Origin: Brumimicrobium mesophilum | GTDB lineage: Bacteria; Bacteroidota; Bacteroidia; Flavobacteriales_D; Crocinitomicaceae | Direction of reading: 5' to 3' | NCBI RefSeq assembly: GCF_003025005.1 | Contig: NZ_PVSS01000020.1 | Coordinates: 1 to 52,339 of the forward strand | Length of the DNA stretch: 52,339 nt | In this document: piece after piece, positions 43,601 to 50,500 of the stretch | How positions within the stretch are numbered: position 1 is the stretch's first letter | Layout: each line of letters opens with the position of its first letter | The notes under the pieces: model-generated | What the model was told of the DNA's origin: nothing | The model's database searches: none | The model's input: the letters and a program-made list of their open reading frames with translations, nothing else | Made by a program: the position numbers and the translations under genes

Positions 43601-46600
43601 GAGGTTGTGAAGTCACTGATTCTATTGAAATCGAAAATGGATTGCAAATAACTATACCATGTAATACTGATAATTTTGTTCCTATTACATCAGAAAATTT
43701 TAATGATTTAACAGTGCTAACTAGCACGAGTGGCGTTTGTCTCGGGCTATTAGGCTGTGGGATATATAATTCAAATAACATTATTAATACAGATCAAACA
43801 GATTTCGGATCTGCTTCTTTAGGACTTTCTCTTGCTGCTACTCATACGGTGAGAGTATCCGATTTAACACCTGGTGAATTCTTTAAAGGAGGAAGTTATG
43901 CAGGTTTTGTCATTTCTAATAACTCACTTGTTAGCCTTGACTTATTATCTGTTACAACAATAAGAACTTATTTGAATGGGGTTTTACAAGAAACTAGTTC
44001 TTCAAGCTCCCTATTGGGTGTTTCAACTACATTATTAGGTTCAGGGCAGTTTAATGTTGGTTTTTATACAACGCTAGATTTTGATGCCATCGAGATTTCA
44101 CTTGGTAGTACAGTTGGTTTAGACCTTACTGGAGCTACAAATATATTCTATGCAGTAACAAATAGTTTCTGTGAAGGACCGGATTTTCAAGATCCACAAT
44201 TTTGCAATACACCAACTTATCTAGCTAAACCAACATTCCCTGCTAGAATTGTTGCAGAACGTACAGGAACTTCAGGGATTTCTGTAGCTACAGTAACAAA
44301 TCCAACCCATATGGTTGATTCAGATCCATTGACTTATGCGGAAATTAACTTTTTGGCTGGTTTATTAGGTGGTTCGGCTTCGATTAGTGTAAAAGATGAA
44401 TTGTCTTCATATCCTTCTGGAACTTTTGTTGGTTTTGACCTGGAAACAGTTTCAACACTTGGAGTGGATTTATTGGGTCAAATTTCTATTACGACCTACC
44501 TCAATGGTATTCAAGTTGAAAATGTTTCAAATGCCTCGGCATTATTAGGAGTTGGTTCAGGACTTCTGACAGGTTCCGAGACTACCCGTGTAGGTTTTGT
44601 TACTTCGAGTGCTTTTGATGAAGTTCAATTAACAGTTTCAGGTTCGGTAACAGTTGATCTTGGTAGTACAAAAGTTTATGGTTTAATTCTTCAAAGATTC
44701 TGTGATGGTCCTATTGAATGTAGTGAAGACTTCGTTGTAAGTAATCCAACATATCCTGTAATTATTAATAATGCTCTAACAGGGGTTGAGGGTGTTGCAT
44801 GTGTTGGATGTGAGGTTGATAATTCACAGAATGTCATATCTCAAAGTCCTACAGATTTTGCTTCAATTAATGTACTTGCCGGAGTTGCAGGAACAGCTTC
44901 TGTTTCTGTTCAAAATATACTTAATACTTACCCAGCAGGAACTGTTGCAGGATTTGTGATTAGAGATTTAGGTTCAATTCTAGAATTAGATTTATTAAAT
45001 TCTATGACCGTTTCAACTTATCTTGATGGAGTTCAACAAGAAAGTTATTCAGGTGGATCAGGATTACTTTCATTAAATGTTCTGGGTATATTAAATATCA
45101 ACCCAGACCCAAATGGAGCTTATGCATTTGCTTTCCCTTCATCACTTCCTTTTAATGAGGTACGATTAACTGTTGGCTCCTTAGTTGGAGTGATAAATTC
45201 AATAGAAGTTTATGGTCAGTATATCAACATAAGCGCTACAGGTATATGTTCTTCTCCATTTAACAATGATTTTAATGTTGGGATATTGAATGATTCCATC
45301 AGTGGAGATTTAAGTACAAATGATTCGGCACCAGCAGGAACAACTTATGGAAGTATAGTGGATAATGGAAGTAATCCTTCAACTGATTTGCCTGTTCTGA
45401 ATTCTGATGGAACTTATACCTTCATTACTGATACAGTAGGTGTATATGAGTTTTTAGCTGATGCTTGTTTACCTGGAGTTACATCACCAAATTGTAACCA
45501 AACAACTTTAACCATCACAGTGACAAATCCAACGCTTTCAAGTAACCCTCCAATAGTTAACCCAGATATTGCTACAGTTATAGAAGGCACTCCATTAACA
45601 GTTAATGTGTTGAGTAATGATGGTCCTGGAAATTTAGGAGGAACATTAGGTAATCCGACAGTTGTGGGTGCTCCTTCAAATGGAACAACCACAATTGATG
45701 GAAATGGAAACGTAGTTTATACCCCAAATACAGGGTTCGTTGGTGCAGATACTTTAACATACGAAGTCTGTGAAACACCAGGTAACTTATGTGCAACGGC
45801 AACAGTTACTATAACCGTTTTGCCAGCAGGTTCTGACAACACTACAATTGCAAACGATGATTATACAAGCACTGCATACAACACAGCAGCTAGTGGAAAT
45901 GCTATTTCAAATGATACGGATCCGGAAGGGAATTCACAATCAGCTACACCTGAAACAGTAGTATTACCAGAAGGTACATTTGAAATTGACGCTGCAGGGG
46001 ACTGGACATTTACACCAAATGCAACTTATTTAGGAGGAACTGTAAATATTTCGTATGAAGTATGTGATGATGGAACTCCAATTGCATGTTCAAATGCAAC
46101 CATCCATGTTGTTGTAGAAAATCCAGAGATGACCATCAATCATGACTTTAATGTTGGAATGTTAAATGATACAATTACTGGTGATGTAAGTACAAATGAT
46201 TCTATCCCAAATGGTACAACTTACAGTAACCCTGTTGCAAATGGTAGTAATCCAAATACGAATTTGCCAGTATTGAATACTGATGGTACCTATACTTTCG
46301 TGACAGATGTGGCAGGTGTTTATGAATTTGAAATAGATGTTTGTGCACCAGGGCTTGTATCACCAGATTGTGATGTGACCACTTTAACGCTAACAATTAC
46401 AGATCCAACAATTTCAACTAACCCGCCAATTGTAAACCCAGATATGGCAGTAGTCATAGCAGGAAACCCGGTAACTATTAATGTTGTAATTAATGATGGC
46501 CCTGGAAATACTGGAGGTGTACTAGGCACACCCACTGTTGTTGGAATACCAACAAATGGAACAACAACTGTTGATGTAAACGGAAATGTTGTTTATACAC

Positions 46601-47460
46601 CAAATACAGGATTTACTGGTACTGATACTTTTACTTATGAATTGTGTGAGACACCAAGTAATTTATGTGGATCTGCAACGGTAACGGTGGAAGTATTTCC
46701 AATAGATACAAGAATTAAAAACAGAACAATAGCTATCGATGATTATGCTAGTACACCGTATAACACAGTGGTAAATGGTAATGCATTGGCTAATGATGTA
46801 GATCCAGAAAATGACTCACAGGTGGCTACCGCTCAAACCATAACTTTAACAGAAGGTTCTTTCACAATTGACGCTGCAGGAGACTGGACATTTACACCAA
46901 ATGCTTCCTATATAGGAGGTACTGTAAATATTCCTTACGAAGTGTGTGATGACGGAACACCAATGGCATGTGCAAGTGGAACCATTCATGTACTTGTGGG
47001 TAATCCTCCAACTATTCCAGATTTTAAGCCGACTATTTTCACTAGTAATTTGAATATTATTGGAGGAACAGGTGTTATTGACTTTAGAGTGCTTATAGGA
47101 GAATATTTGAATGTAAATTCTAATGGAGTTTCTAATGTAGAATTAATAATTCTTAAGAACCCATTATTAAATATTTCATTCAATAATATGCTCACTACTT
47201 TCCAGGGTATGCCTGTTAATAATTCTGATTGGGTATTTGATGATACGAACCCTGCTTTATACAAATTCACATATGTTGGAAACAATACCATATTTCAAAA
47301 GAATTCTGGGGAATTTATTGGAATAAACGCAACCTATAATCCAGCGTCAAATTCAGAAGGATTTTTCCCACTTAAAGTTACAATTAAGTACTTGTCCGGT
47401 GGTGAAACTAATACGATTAATAATGATGACATAGATTATATTCAATATAATAACAATTAG
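40645..47460 (+). CDS. Giant secreted repeat adhesin (2271 aa)
   Basis: A signal peptide (MKGIVLKNWLLLLLIVNVVSVNAQ) is followed by four related repeats of about 175-190 residues, each ending in Cys (R1-R4, to about residue 763). Next come an Ig-like spacer and two SprB-type repeats (about 845-1006, with CLGGNTGSIDLTVSGGQPNY and LSPGNYVVTVTDLGGCEVTD). Three more repeats follow (R5-R7, to about 1535). Then come two copies of a 292-residue block (starting 1542 and 1834) holding a 'VNPD...YTPNTGFxGxDTxTYExCET' cadherin/Ig-like domain of the Big_9 kind. The last about 150 residues are unique and beta-rich. No TIGR04131 or type-A sorting motif is obvious. The low-Cys, Asn/Thr/Ser-rich composition fits a cell-surface adhesin. 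It is followed 80 nt later by a second giant gene. Confidence 0.88.
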   Translation: MKGIVLKNWLLLLLIVNVVSVNAQNNISTLPKNQIVPLVNDGTNFTSVGVSSSQDWSIIGGYYDEFSNKGRAVDADLTNYTSTNVNSFLTITSPIDIPAGSFAGARIRTSSLLGTVTSLLGGLDDIVIKTLDANDNVLETYEPGNDNSSIELLSLAQIRNVGFVTGQAFRKIRIEYSASILSGLRVYYPFIKVYSDNVAPLACNAQTPVIAPNYALEVDDVGVSGVSISVLGSSILNPENVIDANSTNHATLNAGTVGVTALGTSYLSVKKQLAYDDSDGILDPFPAGTYAGFNITLSDLANVGLLDNITIITYLDDVQQEISTSSTNLVDVALLGAATQNKGFVTTLPYNEIRIVANAELASVSLGELQVNYPIIKKYCSYDVATGGVLDCNTQTPWTNTDYPVEVHTPNSSGLIAAGTSVLGLENIINPGAIDVDGDNIGDDYAQLGLNVSALSVFEIGVYDVLDSYTSSHFVGFDIETASLLDVNLLNNITISTYLNGVATGESVTGTSSLVNAPLLSGSISQTIGFVTSDEFDEVRIKFNSTVNANLGSIKIYGSVIKKMCPITLACNSSYSLSSPDFSAYIDFSQTGISGLACVDCNVENVNNVLTANQNDYAVLDLAVGVIGSASIAVRDATNSFPPGSTAGFNIEYESSILSIDLFDAITISTLDANGSVLESKSGTDLLGLGLLGGTFSGTTGTGFTNIGFETSQTYHGIKITVEKLLGADLGGILANSEIKVYGAFVDTRNATGGIFDACPVPCSNIPVLGLITQPTCAIATGSLQLTNFDASHTYVFSPSIPSANISSTGLVTLPVGTYTYTVNDGSCVSSSSANIEVLSPTSNLSLNSTQVNVTCLGGNTGSIDLTVSGGQPNYTYNWTTSNGSGLNSSAEDQSGLTAGKYYITVTDANTCTIQDSVIITESSPFAISVTGTNTNVSSNDNGTATASISSGSSTYSYLWSPGGETTPTITGLSPGNYVVTVTDLGGCEVTDSIEIENGLQITIPCNTDNFVPITSENFNDLTVLTSTSGVCLGLLGCGIYNSNNIINTDQTDFGSASLGLSLAATHTVRVSDLTPGEFFKGGSYAGFVISNNSLVSLDLLSVTTIRTYLNGVLQETSSSSSLLGVSTTLLGSGQFNVGFYTTLDFDAIEISLGSTVGLDLTGATNIFYAVTNSFCEGPDFQDPQFCNTPTYLAKPTFPARIVAERTGTSGISVATVTNPTHMVDSDPLTYAEINFLAGLLGGSASISVKDELSSYPSGTFVGFDLETVSTLGVDLLGQISITTYLNGIQVENVSNASALLGVGSGLLTGSETTRVGFVTSSAFDEVQLTVSGSVTVDLGSTKVYGLILQRFCDGPIECSEDFVVSNPTYPVIINNALTGVEGVACVGCEVDNSQNVISQSPTDFASINVLAGVAGTASVSVQNILNTYPAGTVAGFVIRDLGSILELDLLNSMTVSTYLDGVQQESYSGGSGLLSLNVLGILNINPDPNGAYAFAFPSSLPFNEVRLTVGSLVGVINSIEVYGQYINISATGICSSPFNNDFNVGILNDSISGDLSTNDSAPAGTTYGSIVDNGSNPSTDLPVLNSDGTYTFITDTVGVYEFLADACLPGVTSPNCNQTTLTITVTNPTLSSNPPIVNPDIATVIEGTPLTVNVLSNDGPGNLGGTLGNPTVVGAPSNGTTTIDGNGNVVYTPNTGFVGADTLTYEVCETPGNLCATATVTITVLPAGSDNTTIANDDYTSTAYNTAASGNAISNDTDPEGNSQSATPETVVLPEGTFEIDAAGDWTFTPNATYLGGTVNISYEVCDDGTPIACSNATIHVVVENPEMTINHDFNVGMLNDTITGDVSTNDSIPNGTTYSNPVANGSNPNTNLPVLNTDGTYTFVTDVAGVYEFEIDVCAPGLVSPDCDVTTLTLTITDPTISTNPPIVNPDMAVVIAGNPVTINVVINDGPGNTGGVLGTPTVVGIPTNGTTTVDVNGNVVYTPNTGFTGTDTFTYELCETPSNLCGSATVTVEVFPIDTRIKNRTIAIDDYASTPYNTVVNGNALANDVDPENDSQVATAQTITLTEGSFTIDAAGDWTFTPNASYIGGTVNIPYEVCDDGTPMACASGTIHVLVGNPPTIPDFKPTIFTSNLNIIGGTGVIDFRVLIGEYLNVNSNGVSNVELIILKNPLLNISFNNMLTTFQGMPVNNSDWVFDDTNPALYKFTYVGNNTIFQKNSGEFIGINATYNPASNSEGFFPLKVTIKYLSGGETNTINNDDIDYIQYNNN
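40744..42933 (+). repeat. Protein repeats R1-R4 of the 2271-aa adhesin
   Basis: Four tandem units (residue ends about 203, 392, 571 and 763) share a layout. It includes N-V-I-D/N-x-x-x-x-x-Y-A near the start, an 'S-V-K/R' strand, then 'P-A-G-T-Y-A-G-F-x-I', 'L-L-D-x-I-T-I-x-T-Y-L-D/N-G-V', 'G-F-V-T-x-x-x-F-N/D-E-I/V-R-I' and a final Cys. R1 lacks an initial Cys; R4 carries an extra pair (LACVDCNVEN). I know no named domain with this layout. Confidence 0.75.
43663..45249 (+). repeat. Protein repeats R5-R7 of the 2271-aa adhesin
   Basis: Three further copies of the same unit (ending near residues 1187, 1359 and 1535), placed after the SprB-type repeats. R6 is the clearest copy, with YPSGTFVGFDLETVSTLGVD then ISITTYLNGIQVEN and RVGFVTSSAFDEVQLTV. 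R7 again has the extra Cys pair (VACVGCEVDN), like R4 (LACVDCNVEN), suggesting that whole groups of repeats were duplicated. Confidence 0.75.
45268..47010 (+). repeat. Two direct copies of an 876-bp block in the 2271-aa adhesin
   Basis: The block starting at 45268 (DFNVGILNDSISGDLSTNDS) recurs at 46144 (DFNVGMLNDTITGDVSTNDS), exactly 876 bp (292 codons) later. The pair runs in register through NPPIVNPDxAxVI, YTPNTGFxGxDTxTYExCET and EVCDDGTPxAC. The copies have diverged at the DNA level, so this duplication is older than the one in the next gene. Confidence 0.85.
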
Positions 47461-47540
47461 GCACAACAACTCCTTTAAGTATTCATATTAAAAAGGATTG
47501 TTCAATTAAATTTTTAATAAAATAATAAAAGTATTTCATT

Positions 47541-50500
47541 ATGAAAAAAAGTATATTCTTATTGGCATTGTTGTTTTCGGTTTTTACCGTAAGCGCACAA
47601 TCCGTGTCTTTACCTTCTTCATCCATATCTCCCGCTCCCTTGGATCTTTTTGAGAATAATGGTACTGGAATTGCTACTTTCACTTTCGGAGAAAGTTCTG
47701 GTCTGCCTGTACCTGCTGAATCATTCCCAGGAATCGCCAACGTGAGAATAATCGTAGGTTTACAGTATATTGAACTTACTGGAGCAGATATTAATGGAGT
47801 AACGGGTACTATTTTAAATTACTTTACACCATCTTATGATGTTGCTACTAATAATTTAATTTTCACTCAGAATGGCGTTATTCCAGGTTTTACTGGGTTA
47901 ACAGCAAACTTTCCAATTACAGTAACTCAAAATTCAACATCGGCACAAAAGTATAATGGTTTTAATGCGAATATTAGTGCTACAGGAGGTAATACAAATG
48001 CTCAAGGAAATACAGCTGTTTTTACTTTTACCGACGGGTGTATTAATCCAAATACACCAATAGTATCAGTAAGTGCAGCAACTATTAGTTCTGCAGCTTT
48101 AGTTACAGTAACAAATTATGATGCTGGACTAACTTATACATCAAACCCTGCAGGTCTGACAGTAGGACCAGGAGGAGTTGTTACAGGCGGAACAGATGGA
48201 GTAGATTATACAATCACGGCCAGTAACTCTGGAACAACTTGTTCAGCAACATCACTAAGTTTCACATTCGATGATGATATACAATTACCGGACCCAGTAT
48301 TATTTGAAGCCCAAATAGCTCAGGTATGTGAGAACAACGATGCCACTACATTATATGCTACTGCAGTTGGAGCTCCTTCTGGACAATGGGAGGTATATAA
48401 TACAACTACTTCATCTGTAATTGGTGGGCCGTTTAACAATGGTGTTTATATAGAAATAAATTCTGTGGCTATCACCCAAAATATTCAGATTCGTGACGTT
48501 ACCACTTCTGCAACATTGGCGGATTTTGTTAATATAAGCGGAGGAGGTTCTGATTTTATTACGGCTGATGATGGCTCATCAGATGCAAGTTGTTTGCAAG
48601 AACGGGCATGTAGTGGAAATATGTTCGATCTAATAGAGCAGGGATACGCCGGTAGCTTTTTAAATACAACTAATGAGGATGGGATTCTTGGAGATTTTTC
48701 TTTAGCTGGCCCTCACAACGGAAGCTTTAATGCAGTCGTTTTTGGAAATTTTAGTTCGGATGGAACAGGTGATACTGAAGGTCGATTGGCTATAGAAGGT
48801 GATTTAACTGTTGCACCTGGAACCTACACTGTGGGGGGAGGAGCACCATCATCTACTGGAGGTCTAAATGCCCCAATGGGTTGGGACAATCTTATTGTTG
48901 GTGGTAATATGGATTACACAACGGGTGGTGTAAGAGGAAATATTTTATTCAACAACAATGTTGGAGCAAACTTGCCTGGGTTTATCGGTATAGGGTCGGC
49001 TTCAGGTGTGTATAGAAATATTTCGCCAGATATAAATTGGTCAGGGGCAAAATCTTTATTTGAAAATTTAAGTACTGACAATAATCCTTCAAATATTAGT
49101 AATTCTTGTCAAGGAGCAGTTGCAGGTACGATAACTGATTATGGTGGAGGAAGTTTTGATTTGGATGCTAACAATAGTGCATCTGTGGTATATTTCGATT
49201 TATCTACGTTTACTTTACCGAGCTTCCCTAGTTTCAACTTTATTAATATAGGAAATGCCGAATCTATAATAATTCTTTATCCTTCCAATTCAGGTACAGT
49301 TTCTTTTACTGGTGGGAGTATTTCAATTGAAGGTACAGCGCCAGCTTCGCCTTACTCAGGTGCAGCATTAGGGTTTATAGAAAAGACCTTATGGAATTTT
49401 TATGATGCTACAACATTTAATTTTAGTTCTTATGCAATTTTCGGAAGTGTTCTTGCTCCTTTTACTACATCGGCTACCCTTTCTGGTGGTCAATTGAATG
49501 GTCAAGCAATCTTATCTGGAAACGTAAATCAATTAGGAGGTTTCGAATTTCATAACTTCTGCTTTAATGGTGGTGCAGAAAACTGTGATGTTGCAGATTT
49601 GTCTATGGACAAAACTGTAAGCAACACAACACCAGCTGTGAATGATATAGTAACCTTCACATTGACAGTAACAAATCTTGGTGGAGATGATGCCACTAAT
49701 GTAAATATAGAAGATGTGGTTCCAGCTGGTTATAGTAATATTACCAATATAAGTAATAGTGGTGTACTAAGTGGCAATACAATAAGCTGGACAGGTTTTA
49801 ATGTTAATACAATTACACCACTTGTCCTGACTTTTGATGTTACCGTTGACGCACCTACGGGTGCATTAGAGGAATACAAAAACACGGCTACCATTACAGA
49901 CAGCGACCAGTATGACTCGAACCCAAATAACAATGAAGATGACGCCACGATAACAACTCCGTGTGTTGCTCCTTTAACACCAGTGGTAACAGTAACATCT
50001 GAAGATTGTACAGAAGATGCAAGTAACAAAGTAACGAACTATGATAATGCTCTTACTTACACTTCGACACCATCAGGTTTAACAGTAGGCTCAGGTGGGA
50101 TTATTACTGGAGGAACAACAGGAACGGATTATACAATTACAGCAAATAATGGAACCGTAGGATGTTCATCAACATCTGCAAGTTTCACATATGATGGAGA
50201 TCTTCAAATTACTGTTCCACAACCAACATTAGCATGTTACGAAACGGCAACGTTCAATACTACAACATGTGTATGGGATGTAACAGGTACGCAACCAGCA
50301 CAACCAACATTAGCATGTTATGAAACGGCAACGTTTAATACAACAACATGTGTTTGGGATGTAACAGGTACGCAACCAGCACAACCAACATTAGCATGTT
50401 ATGAAACGGCAACGTTCAACACAACAACATGTGTTTGGGATGTAACTGGAGCACAACCAGTACAACCAACTTTAGCTTGTTACGAAACAGCAACATTTAA

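Noticed and set aside
45414-46535. Several minus-strand open frames inside the adhesin genes
   Set aside because: They mirror Thr/Asn/Val-rich repeats of the sense strand and have no start context or features.
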